A stretch of DNA of 64,000 nt from JAHBVH01 sp034432375 (GTDB lineage: Bacteria > Chloroflexota > Anaerolineae > Caldilineales > Caldilineaceae), in NCBI GenBank assembly GCA_034432375.1, contig DAOUCA010000060.1, forward strand, positions 3,952 to 67,951, given 5' to 3'. The notes beneath the pieces were generated by a model. The model worked only from the letters and a program-made list of their open reading frames with translations, was not told the DNA's origin and did not search any database. Positions 49,865 through 58,206 of the stretch are shown one piece after another; position 1 is the first letter of the stretch, and each line of letters opens with the position of its first letter. Made by a program: the position numbers and the translations under genes.

Positions 49865-50781
49865 CATCAGTCAGCCAAAGGGCACCGGCCACACCACAGA
49901 AAGCAACGATTGATTTGCCGGTGGGGAGTATCTCAACGGCCAAACGCGTCGCGAGCTTTAGCAAGTATGCGCTGTTGCTCTTTTTGTCTTTTACCTGGCT
50001 CTTTCCACTCTATTGGATGGTGATTACCGCGCTGAAGGATGACCCACAAGTCCGTACCGTGCCGCCGGTGCTGTTTCCACACCCCATGTTTTGGAGCAAT
50101 TTTGCCGGTGGTTGGGCGCGCTACAATTTTAATCTAGCGGCCTTCAACTCGATCTTTCGCTTTTCGCTGCCGGTCGTTATCTTTACGCTCATCTCCTCAC
50201 TGATCGTCGCCTATGGGTTTTCCAAGATCAAATGGCGTGGGCAAAGCTTTTTCTTTGGCCTCTGTATCGCCACCATGATGTTGCCCTGGCAGGTTACCAT
50301 GGTGCCGCTCTTTATTATTTTCAAAAACTTGGGATGGCTCAACAGCTATCTACCCCTGGTGGTGCCCTCGATCTTTGGCCATCCCTACTTCATCTTTCTG
50401 CTGCGCCAGTTCTTCTTAACGATTCCCGAAGAGCTCTCCGAAGCGGCGCGCATGGAAGGGGCCAGTGAATGGGGAATTCTCTGGCGCATTATTCTTCCAC
50501 TCTCCAGACCGGCGATTGCCGTTGTCGTGCTCTTTCGCTTCTTATGGAGTTGGAACGATTTTCTGGGGCCGCTGATCTATCTGAAAGATGAGTCACAATA
50601 CCCATTGGCACTGATGATCTATCGCCTACAACAGACCGCAACCAATATGGGCAACACTGCACTCGCCTACCCGCATCTAATGGCTGTTAGCACGATTGTG
50701 GCGTTGCCGGTCATTATTATCTTTATTATTGCCCAACGGAGCTTTATTGAAGGTATCAGTATGACTGGCATTAAAGGCTAA
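49861..50781 (+). CDS. Sugar ABC transporter permease, MalG/CUT1 type
   Basis: This 306-residue membrane protein has LLLFLSFTWLFPLYWMVITA as its first helix, then DDPQVRTVPPVLFPHP. The coupling loop is ELSEAARMEGASEWGILWRI. It ends SFIEGISMTGIKG. The start overlaps the MalF-type stop (ATGA). It is the last gene of the operon; a strong rho-independent terminator lies 57 bp after the stop. Confidence 0.93.
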   Translation: MTSVSQRAPATPQKATIDLPVGSISTAKRVASFSKYALLLFLSFTWLFPLYWMVITALKDDPQVRTVPPVLFPHPMFWSNFAGGWARYNFNLAAFNSIFRFSLPVVIFTLISSLIVAYGFSKIKWRGQSFFFGLCIATMMLPWQVTMVPLFIIFKNLGWLNSYLPLVVPSIFGHPYFIFLLRQFFLTIPEELSEAARMEGASEWGILWRIILPLSRPAIAVVVLFRFLWSWNDFLGPLIYLKDESQYPLALMIYRLQQTATNMGNTALAYPHLMAVSTIVALPVIIIFIIAQRSFIEGISMTGIKG

Positions 50782-50837
50782 TTGGTCAGCAGTACCAACA
50801 ACATTGTAAGCATTTTACAGGATTTGTAAGGAATGAG

Positions 50838-50875
50838 AAGGTTCATCTACTCGAGGTAGTAGGTGAACCTTTTTT
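50838..50875 (+). terminator. Rho-independent terminator of the third sugar-ABC operon
   Basis: AAGGTTCATCTACT and AGTAGGTGAACCTT form a 14-bp stem with one G-T pair and a 6-nt loop, followed by a run of T. This is the clearest terminator in the window. Confidence 0.88.
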
Positions 50876-50942
50876 GCGTCCATAGCTTTACGATTAGCTG
50901 AATTACCAGTATAATCAGACCGCTTCTGTACGCTTACTTAGA

Positions 50943-51016
50943 TAGGACTTACGCAGCATGCCGGTTTCGACACGGCGCAAAGCTGCCTACTCAACCAGCA
51001 CGCTGCGTAAGCCCTA
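50943..51016. repeat. 15-bp inverted repeat upstream of the protease gene
   Basis: TAGGACTTACGCAGC (50943-50957) and GCTGCGTAAGCCCTA (51002-51016) are complementary with one mismatch. The right arm ends 12 bp before the protease ATG, so a folded form could hide its leader. Confidence 0.65.
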
Positions 51017-51027
51017 TTAGAATAAGG

Positions 51028-52521
51028 ATGAATTCATTGTTTAATCGCTACAATATGTCCCTAGTGGCAATTTTGCTCGTGTTGATCCCCAATCTGCTCA
51101 TGGGTAGAGAAGTCTGGGCACAGGAACTGCGTAAACCGCCTACCGTGGCAAAGGGGCCGCAAATTGTTGGGGGACAACCAGCCGACCAGGGTGAATATCC
51201 CTGGCAGGCGATGCTCCTGGACAAAGATGGCCGCTTTGCCTGTGCCGGTGTGCTGATCCAACCCTCGTGGATTCTGACCGCTGGCCACTGTGTAACAAAC
51301 AATCGGGTTGCCACTGTTGTTTTAGGTGCCTATCAGCGCGCAGTGAGTGATGAAAGTAGTCGGCAGAGCATCTCCGTTGCCCAGATTGTCCACCATGCTG
51401 ACTATAATAATGGCACGATGGATAATGATATTGCGCTAATCCAACTCAGCCAGCCGGCAATTCTCAATGAATCTGTGGCGATGATCAGCATCGTGACGCC
51501 GGCAGACAAAACGCTCATTACAGCTGGCACCATCGCCGTGGTGACCGGTTGGGGCACCACCAGCGAAGGAGGCACATTGGCAGCCGAATTGCAGGAGGTC
51601 GCCCTGCCCATCGTCAATCGTGCAGCCTGTACCCAAGTCTATGGCACCGATCTTACAGTAAATCTCTTTTGCGCCGGCGTTACAAGTGGTGGAAAAGATT
51701 CTTGTCAGGGCGACAGCGGTGGGCCTCTCATCGTACCGGACAGTGACAGCGAGCAAGGGTGGAAAGTTGCAGGCATTGTGAGCTCGGGCAATGGTTGTGC
51801 TCGTGTTGGCTACTATGGCCTCTATACCAAGATTATCAATTATCACGCTTGGATTATGCAACAGATCGGGGCAACCAGCACCACACCGCCCAGCGCAACA
51901 CCAATCCCAGATGCAACCACTGTCGCAACACCACAAGCCGAGGTCGCCACACTCATTCACAATGGCGATTTTGAAGCGGGGAACAATGGCCAATGGCAGC
52001 AAAAATCTTCACAAGGCTACCCGCTGATCGTTGAAACGCTCCCGATGCCCGCCCTCAGTGGCTATTATGCCGCCTGGTTGGGCGGAGCGGACAATGAAGT
52101 CAGTCGGCTGATTCAGCCCCTATCGCTCCCCCAAGAAGATACGATCTACCTAATCTTTGCCTATCAGATTCAATCTAGTGAAACGGAGTGTAATCACGAT
52201 AGCGCCAAAATCTTTCTCGATGGCAAGCGGCTCTTTTCGTTGCCTCTTTGTAAAGGGATGACGACAACGCAATGGCAAGAGGTTGCGATCGATCTGACGC
52301 GTTATGCTGGTAGTCACCATCAGGTGCAATTTTACACGGAAACTGACCAGCAAAGCCCCAGCAGTTGGCTTGTTGAAAATATTTATCTCGCCTTAACAGC
52401 AGGAAATCGAGAAAGTAACCAAATCTTACTGCCCGAAGATATCGACGACCAACAGTCGGCGGTGGAGGATGGCACCGTTTCGACTGTTGCCCAGATCTAT
52501 CTCCCCCTTGTGCAACGCTAG
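51028..52521 (+). CDS. Secreted trypsin-like serine protease (S1) with C-terminal beta domain
   Basis: This is a 497-residue exported protein. The signal peptide (MSLVAILLVLIPNLLMG, ending near A31) is followed by a short propeptide. The mature enzyme would start at IVGGQPADQG (I46). The triad is H87 in TAGHC, D134 in DNDIALIQL and S230 in GDSGGP; D224 sets trypsin-like specificity for Lys or Arg. The residue before IVGG is Gln, not Arg or Lys, so activation is unusual. After a Thr/Pro linker, residues 315-470 form a jelly-roll-like domain (HNGDFEAGNNGQWQQ...), and the end is IYLPLVQR, a tail seen in secreted proteins of this phylum. S1 proteases are uncommon in bacteria. Confidence 0.9.
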   Translation: MNSLFNRYNMSLVAILLVLIPNLLMGREVWAQELRKPPTVAKGPQIVGGQPADQGEYPWQAMLLDKDGRFACAGVLIQPSWILTAGHCVTNNRVATVVLGAYQRAVSDESSRQSISVAQIVHHADYNNGTMDNDIALIQLSQPAILNESVAMISIVTPADKTLITAGTIAVVTGWGTTSEGGTLAAELQEVALPIVNRAACTQVYGTDLTVNLFCAGVTSGGKDSCQGDSGGPLIVPDSDSEQGWKVAGIVSSGNGCARVGYYGLYTKIINYHAWIMQQIGATSTTPPSATPIPDATTVATPQAEVATLIHNGDFEAGNNGQWQQKSSQGYPLIVETLPMPALSGYYAAWLGGADNEVSRLIQPLSLPQEDTIYLIFAYQIQSSETECNHDSAKIFLDGKRLFSLPLCKGMTTTQWQEVAIDLTRYAGSHHQVQFYTETDQQSPSSWLVENIYLALTAGNRESNQILLPEDIDDQQSAVEDGTVSTVAQIYLPLVQR

Positions 52522-53309
52522 CCGCGCGTCTGGAGGTCGCCAGCTGCCCAGCGACGCGCCAGAAAAACATGGCCAGCCAACAAGAGGAATGTCATCTCAA
52601 TTGCGTTGTACCAGAAGTGCACATCCAACCGATTGGCAGTCGTCAGCCCTGGAATCTGTCGCACAAATGTCAATTGGACGATCGAGCAACGGGCCAACCA
52701 ACCATCGCGCCCGACAATGCCAGCCAAGCCCTGCGCCGTCACATTGTCGATGCCTAATTCGCGCAGTTCGCGCAGAACCGCCAGATAGCGCACAAAAAGA
52801 TACGTGTGCTCAAAGGTGTGGACAATGGCAATCGCCAGCAGCAACCAACCCCAACCATTGCGCAGCCCACCAACCACCAACGCCGCCACCACCACCAGCA
52901 CAATCCAATTCCAGACAAAGTGGACCCATTCGGCATTGGCCGGCGAGAGCAACCCATTCGACTGGCGCATGGTCAGATAGAGCACATGATATTGAAACCA
53001 TTGCACAAAATGTTCGACGGTGTGGACGCCTTGGGTCGTCAGCACGATGCTCAGCAACATGACAATGCCACCATAGCGCGCCCGATCATCGCGCCACTTT
53101 TGAATGCCCACCGGCATCAACACCAGCAGCACGACAAAGGTTGACATCCACAAGGGCGCGCCAATCCAGAGCGCGGCACCCCAGCCCAATAGCGTCCCCA
53201 CGACAAGCGATATCACAACCCATCGCGTATATTGGCGCGGGTTGAGGAGCGTCCAAAGTGGAAAATGCCAAGAAGTGGGCAAAAATGTTCCGGATGATAT
53301 TGCCTGCAT
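52518..53309 (-). CDS. Uncharacterised His-rich integral membrane protein
   Basis: Starting at MQAISSGTFLP (AAAGGG lies 8 nt upstream), the protein has 263 residues and about six to seven hydrophobic segments. Four of them carry His-containing motifs: TTQGVHTVEHFVQWF, AEWVHFVWNWIV, AIVHTFEHTYLFV and LDVHFWYNAIEMTFLL. Two HTxEH motifs in neighbouring helices could bind metal or heme. I do not recognise the family. Its stop overlaps that of the protease by 4 bp, tail to tail. No function can be assigned. Confidence 0.8.
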   Translation of the reverse strand: MQAISSGTFLPTSWHFPLWTLLNPRQYTRWVVISLVVGTLLGWGAALWIGAPLWMSTFVVLLVLMPVGIQKWRDDRARYGGIVMLLSIVLTTQGVHTVEHFVQWFQYHVLYLTMRQSNGLLSPANAEWVHFVWNWIVLVVVAALVVGGLRNGWGWLLLAIAIVHTFEHTYLFVRYLAVLRELRELGIDNVTAQGLAGIVGRDGWLARCSIVQLTFVRQIPGLTTANRLDVHFWYNAIEMTFLLLAGHVFLARRWAAGDLQTRG

Positions 53310-53400
53310 AGTCACAACCCTTTGTTAATTATCAACGCAACGTTCACAACAAATTGTAGACTCTACCGTTTTTTCCCCATTACTGCCCCGGCGGACCGCA

Positions 53401-53444
53401 TGACTTTAGGAAAGATATCATACGGATCCTCCTCCCTAAAGTCA
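53401..53444. repeat. Inverted repeat TGACTTTAGG / CCTAAAGTCA
   Basis: Perfect 10-bp arms lie at 53401-53410 and 53435-53444. Together with palindromic element 4 they fill the 266-bp gap between the membrane protein (start) and GH2 (end). Confidence 0.6.
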
Positions 53445-53509
53445 ATTGTCCCTACAGGTCACCACCTCCCAACTATGAGTCTATCGACAATTAACCTGTA
53501 CGAGTTCCG

Positions 53510-53537
53510 GTAGGGACACGGTATACCGTGTCCCTAC
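53510..53537. repeat. Palindromic repeat element, copy 4 (28 bp)
   Basis: The half-site GTAGGGACACGGTA and its exact complement form a perfect 28-bp palindrome. It differs from copies 1-3 by GGGACA in place of GGGCCA and lacks their flanks. Confidence 0.75.
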
Positions 53538-53575
53538 AATCGGCTACCTTATTTCTCGACAGACCCTATGGCGAT

Positions 53576-56275
53576 CTAGGAAAACAAGAGTGTCGGCCCA
53601 ACTGGATAGCCGCCGAGCGTATCGCCAAAGAGCGCAAAGCCATTGGCATTTTCACCAGCAATCACAATGAAGCGGATCTGGAGTTGGGCTGCACCATCTA
53701 ACACCTTAGCCAACGTTGCACCATCGATTGTCAGATCTTGCAGAAAACCATAGGATCCCGGATCGATCTGGCGGTAGTGGCTAAGCAGACCACGCGCATC
53801 GGCGGGATCATCGGGCAAGTGGACCGTGCCAACGTCAACGCCATTGATCGTGATCGCTACATCGCTTGGTGTCTCCTGCCCCGGCTCGGTCTGCGGATAG
53901 TTGAGGCCATAGGTGCGATCGGGCCAATCGATCTTGCTGCCACCGGCACGGGCACCTGCTTCAAAGAGGAAGCGGAGTTGGCTGACAGCGCCGGCGTCGA
54001 ACTGTTCCGGCAGCGCAACGGTATATTCAACCCAACCGCGGCCACCCGCCGAGAATTTGCTCTTGTCCGGCGCGGCAAAGGGATTCGGCCAAGACGCATC
54101 GGCAAAGTCACCGGCGGCAAAGCGCACGATCCAGCCATTCTCAGCCTTTTCAACTGCCGGTGCAACATCACCCCGTACCTCTATGTTGACGTAGTTTCGA
54201 CTGCGGACGGTCCCTTGTTCATCTTCCAACCAGAGCGCCACCGTTGCCAAGCCCGGTTGATCGGGCAACGGTGCAGTGAACTCGCCCAGGTTGGTTACCG
54301 CAAAGCGGGTCGGATTCACTGCAATCTCGCCGTCAGCAATGGTTGATTGGGCGCCCAGGCTGTCAATAAAGTTGAGTTGCCAGCGCACACGCCCATTGCC
54401 CAATGGTGCACCCCAGTTGCTGACAAAGAGCGGCGCGCTGAAGTCACTGCCCGGTGCCAGCGTCTGCACCGGTGGTGCATCAAAGCCAACGAGATCGGCC
54501 GCGTTGATGTCGGCGGGACTCATGCCCTCGACAAAGAAGTCATAGCCAAAGCCTTTGGGGCTACGGTCGTAGTTGACGAGGCCGTTGTGCTCCCACTCGA
54601 TATCATCCAACTCGGTGTAGACATACCCACAGATCTGGTTGTGGCGGCGCAATTCGGTTGTCTGATATTTGAAGCACCAGGCGATATCCTGATCGCCGTT
54701 GCGCGCACCAATACCACCAAACTCGCTGTTCATCAGCGGCGCAATGCCCTGTACAAAGTTATCACCGAGATCATTTTCGCCAACGTAATTAAAGCTAGAG
54801 CCGGGGTAGCTCTGGTCAACGACGCGCTGCACATGTTGACGGACGCGATCGTAGTCGTTGATGTAGAAGTGCCATGAGTTGATGTCGCTGTCGACGTGGT
54901 TGTAGTGACAGGGCGAGTTGTCTTCGACAAGACGGGTCGGGTCCAGCTTCTTCGTCTCCAAATACATCTTGCGCACCCAACGATGGCTCTCGCCGGTGTC
55001 GTGGTTGGTAAGACCCCACGTCTCATTGAAGATGATCCAGGCGATAATCGACGGTGAGTTGTAGTCGCGCGCGATGGCCGCGGGCACGGTCGCTTCGATT
55101 GTACGGCGCATCTCCGGCGTATCGAGGTCGGCACAGGGGATGTCGTAGAAGAGGAGCAGCCCCAGCTTGTCGGCCCAGTAGTAATAGCGTGGGTCGTTGA
55201 GCTTGATGTGGCAGCGCAGCATGTTGAGGCCGAGATCCTTGGCTAGTTGGATATCGCCGCGGATCACATCGTCAGACGGATAACTATGCAGCCCATCGGG
55301 ATGAAAGGCCTGGTCGAGCGCGCCGCGCAGATAGACCGGTTCGCCGTTGAGCAGGATGTACTCATACGCATTCTCGCCCCACTTGGCCCGGCTCACTGTA
55401 CGCATCCCAAAGTAGGTGGCAACGGTATCCTTGGTGCCACTATCTACCAGTTGCAGCTCCACATCAATCTCGTAGAGATACGGTGACTCAACCGACCAGA
55501 GTTTGGGCGACGGCACATTGACGGTGAAGTGCACCGGCTGACTGCCCGCACGCAAGGTTCGCTTGACCTCGACCGCTGGGAAGGCGCTGTCATGAGAGCG
55601 CAGGCGCACGACATACTCACCGGTCTGCGCTGCGTGCACTTGCAGCTTGGCCGTGACCATTTCATCGGCCACATTTGGCTCCAGCCGGATCGCCGTGATG
55701 TGGCTCGGTGCTCGCCCTTCGAGCCAAACCGTCTGCCAGATGCCGCTGCTGTGGGTGTACCACCAGGGCACCTGCTTGCCGACAAGCGTGGTGGCTTCGG
55801 CGATGTCATAGGCACGCACGGTGACAACCGCAGTTTCGCCCGGTTGGACATGCTTGCTCAAGTCAATCGAGAAAGGCAGATAGCCATTCTCATGCTCAGC
55901 GACAAAGCGGCCGTTGATCCAGACGCGGGCGTGCCAGTCGACGGCACCGAAGTTAAGAAAGGGCTTCAGGCCTGCCCACTCGGCAGGCACCGTGAATTCC
56001 CGTTCATACCAGCCCGCGCCCTTGTAATCGGGGCGGCAGACGCCGGAGAGTGGACTTTCCCAAGGAAAGGGAACGTTGATGGTCAGCGGCTTCTCTTTAA
56101 GCGCATTTCTACCCCCAAAGACGGAGACTTGATCTTTCGGGCTGCTACGGTACCAGCGGTTTTGCTCGCCGACAAGGCCAGGGTCAAAGGTAAAGTGCCA
56201 CTCGCCGTTGAGGTTGAGCCAGTTGGCGCGTTGAAAACGCGGTTCAGGATGTTCGGGACGAAAAACGGTTGACAT
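53576..56275 (-). CDS. Glycoside hydrolase family 2 enzyme (beta-galactosidase/glucuronidase type)
   Basis: Starting at MSTVFRPEHPEP, the protein has 899 residues. Domains in order: sugar-binding jelly roll (LNLNGEWHFTFDPG, then GAGWYEREFTVPAEW, about 20-190); immunoglobulin-like (about 190-310, ending YFGMRTV); TIM barrel with acid/base E418 in IIFNETWGL and nucleophile E518 in MNSEFGGIG; then C-terminal beta domains. No signal peptide is present, so it is probably cytoplasmic. The upstream frame to 56353 comes from the MITE-like element and is rejected. It should release a terminal beta-linked sugar from imported oligosaccharides; galactose, glucuronate or galacturonate are all possible. 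Confidence 0.9.
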   Translation of the reverse strand: MSTVFRPEHPEPRFQRANWLNLNGEWHFTFDPGLVGEQNRWYRSSPKDQVSVFGGRNALKEKPLTINVPFPWESPLSGVCRPDYKGAGWYEREFTVPAEWAGLKPFLNFGAVDWHARVWINGRFVAEHENGYLPFSIDLSKHVQPGETAVVTVRAYDIAEATTLVGKQVPWWYTHSSGIWQTVWLEGRAPSHITAIRLEPNVADEMVTAKLQVHAAQTGEYVVRLRSHDSAFPAVEVKRTLRAGSQPVHFTVNVPSPKLWSVESPYLYEIDVELQLVDSGTKDTVATYFGMRTVSRAKWGENAYEYILLNGEPVYLRGALDQAFHPDGLHSYPSDDVIRGDIQLAKDLGLNMLRCHIKLNDPRYYYWADKLGLLLFYDIPCADLDTPEMRRTIEATVPAAIARDYNSPSIIAWIIFNETWGLTNHDTGESHRWVRKMYLETKKLDPTRLVEDNSPCHYNHVDSDINSWHFYINDYDRVRQHVQRVVDQSYPGSSFNYVGENDLGDNFVQGIAPLMNSEFGGIGARNGDQDIAWCFKYQTTELRRHNQICGYVYTELDDIEWEHNGLVNYDRSPKGFGYDFFVEGMSPADINAADLVGFDAPPVQTLAPGSDFSAPLFVSNWGAPLGNGRVRWQLNFIDSLGAQSTIADGEIAVNPTRFAVTNLGEFTAPLPDQPGLATVALWLEDEQGTVRSRNYVNIEVRGDVAPAVEKAENGWIVRFAAGDFADASWPNPFAAPDKSKFSAGGRGWVEYTVALPEQFDAGAVSQLRFLFEAGARAGGSKIDWPDRTYGLNYPQTEPGQETPSDVAITINGVDVGTVHLPDDPADARGLLSHYRQIDPGSYGFLQDLTIDGATLAKVLDGAAQLQIRFIVIAGENANGFALFGDTLGGYPVGPTLLFS

Positions 56276-56307
56276 ACGAATACTTTCTATTTTGTTGTTT
56301 GTAAAGG

Positions 56308-56448
56308 AATACCTTCGCCAAACCTTGTTTTGGCGGAAATTTCCAGATGTCATTCCTGCGCAGGCAGGAATCTACTCGTGTAACATGAAGATGGATTCCT
56401 GCCTGCGCAGGAATGACGGCTCGAATTTCTGAAATTGGCGAAGGTATT
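56308..56448. mobile_element. 141-bp MITE-like element, copy 2
   Basis: The sequence is nearly identical to 42422-42562. The ends AATACCTTCGCCAA and TTGGCGAAGGTATT are perfect 14-bp inverted repeats here. TAAAGG occurs on both sides (left directly, right after one extra A), a possible target-site duplication. It lies between the GH2 start and the AAA protein stop. Confidence 0.88.
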
Positions 56449-56465
56449 ATAAAGGAAAGGCAAAT

Positions 56466-58199
56466 TTATAGTTCAAAGACGCGAAACCCTTGATTGCCAA
56501 AACAGTAGATCACATACTGTGAAATCTGCGCCTCTGGATATTCGCGTCGCAATCCCTCGGTGTAGCCAGCGATTTGTGCCGTATCTTCAGGTTGTAACGG
56601 GAAGTCCGCAATGGTGGTTTCCAGTTTGCGGAACGCACTATTCGAGTAATATTTAAATTCAATCACCCAGCGCAAACCGGCAAATTTCTCGTTGTACTTG
56701 CCAACAAATTCGAGGTCACTTTTGCCGGAGGGATAGGAGCGCTCGACGTGCCAAGTGAACCATTGCGACAGAAAGCGACTGCACAGTTCAAAGAAGGTCG
56801 AGCGATAGAAATTTTCATTTACTTTCGTAAAAATTGCTTCGGGGAATTGCGAGATGTAATGGGTCCAATAGCCCGCGAAAAGTTGCGCCAAATCTGGTTG
56901 ATTGATAAAGGTCTGCATCATCTCTGCATATCGCGTCGAGACGTCGATTTGGTGGACTTCATTGAAATATTCGACAAAAATCTCACGCATGGTCAGATTG
57001 GGCAGACGGAGTTGAAATGGATCATGGCGCGTCAACATACCCAGATAGAAAAAGGAGATGGGGAAATAACTCTGGTCAAAAAATTGGGTCATGTTAAATT
57101 TTTCCACCAGCATTTTCTCATCAAAAGCGATGGTATTGTGAAGCGTCAACTGATCGACAAAGCTTTCAGTCAGCTGTGGATTGGAGGCGGTCAGGCGGCG
57201 CACCCAGGAGATATCAGTCTTCAAATTGGCATCGATCAGGCGGTCGGGAACCTCGCCTCTGCGCTGAAGGTAATGGAGAAAATAAATGAGGATCGTCGAA
57301 TTATAAAGTGCGCCGCGGCCTTGGGTCGAGTCACTTCGCACAAAACGATAGCCGTTGTAATAATTTTTGATCAGCGCGTTTACCTGATCGCGCGTTGCCG
57401 GCTCCAATTCATAATCTACATACAGATCATCGATTAGGTGATCCACCTCTGGCTGCGTAAAGCCGACCATCGCTTCAAACTCAGGGTCTAACGTCAAAAA
57501 TGTGCCAACATTGAAGCCGGAAGCCATTTCGTCAATAAGGATCGGGAGGACGCCGGTGATAAAGACATTGGCAATGGCATTGATTTCCCGTCCTTCCTTC
57601 AGTGTCTTGAAAAATGTTTTGAGAAAACTATCATCCTCAGTCAATTTGTGGTAAAGCTGGTCGTGACCCGTTGTAATGAGTTGGTTACCAAAGTTATCGT
57701 ATTCGTCAATGATGACATAGAGTTTTCTCTGCTGCCGTCGCAGAAAGTATGTCAGATTAGAGAGATTGTCGGCAACGGGAGCCTCAAGATCAACCTTAGG
57801 TAAACCGTGAAGGAATGAGACATTTTCGCGGTATAGGACATCAAGCGCGGCATTGCACTGACGGCGAAAACTAGCTTCAATATCTTCAATTGTGCGCCCG
57901 GTGGCAATGCTCGAAAAATTAAAGAAAAGAACAATGTACTGATTCTGTTGTCCCGTGGGATTTTGGCCAATCCAAGTGTGGCCAAAGAGTTCATCAAACT
58001 GTTCAGCAAAATTCAAGTCGTAGTAATGCCAGAGCAGCGAACAGAACATAGATTTGCCAAAGCGGCGCGGACGCAGAAAGATCGGATTCTCAATCGACTC
58101 TAGCTTGGCAATATATTCAGTTTTATCGACAAAGTAGCCATTCTTGCGCACAAATGAGGCGTAGTTGGATTCGCCGTAGATAATTCGTCTTTTCATCAT
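56466..58199 (-). CDS. AAA-ATPase-like / PD-(D/E)XK nuclease-like protein (DUF1703 family)
   Basis: Starting at MMKRRIIYGESNY, the protein has 577 residues; CAGGA lies a few bases upstream. The N-terminal part has VDKTEYIAKLESIE, IFLRPRRFGKSMF (Walker A) and KLYVIIDEYDNFGN (Walker B). The C-terminal part has SDLEFVGKYNEKFAGLRWVI followed by EFKYYSN, which gives the D...ExK core of a PD-(D/E)XK fold. This family is abundant in some anaerobes and bacteria with unknown role; ties to mobile DNA have been suggested. The gene is 7 nt after the sulfatase stop. A decayed relative lies at 27245-27411. Confidence 0.85.
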   Translation of the reverse strand: MMKRRIIYGESNYASFVRKNGYFVDKTEYIAKLESIENPIFLRPRRFGKSMFCSLLWHYYDLNFAEQFDELFGHTWIGQNPTGQQNQYIVLFFNFSSIATGRTIEDIEASFRRQCNAALDVLYRENVSFLHGLPKVDLEAPVADNLSNLTYFLRRQQRKLYVIIDEYDNFGNQLITTGHDQLYHKLTEDDSFLKTFFKTLKEGREINAIANVFITGVLPILIDEMASGFNVGTFLTLDPEFEAMVGFTQPEVDHLIDDLYVDYELEPATRDQVNALIKNYYNGYRFVRSDSTQGRGALYNSTILIYFLHYLQRRGEVPDRLIDANLKTDISWVRRLTASNPQLTESFVDQLTLHNTIAFDEKMLVEKFNMTQFFDQSYFPISFFYLGMLTRHDPFQLRLPNLTMREIFVEYFNEVHQIDVSTRYAEMMQTFINQPDLAQLFAGYWTHYISQFPEAIFTKVNENFYRSTFFELCSRFLSQWFTWHVERSYPSGKSDLEFVGKYNEKFAGLRWVIEFKYYSNSAFRKLETTIADFPLQPEDTAQIAGYTEGLRREYPEAQISQYVIYCFGNQGFRVFEL

Positions 58200-58206
58200 T
58201 CCTGTT

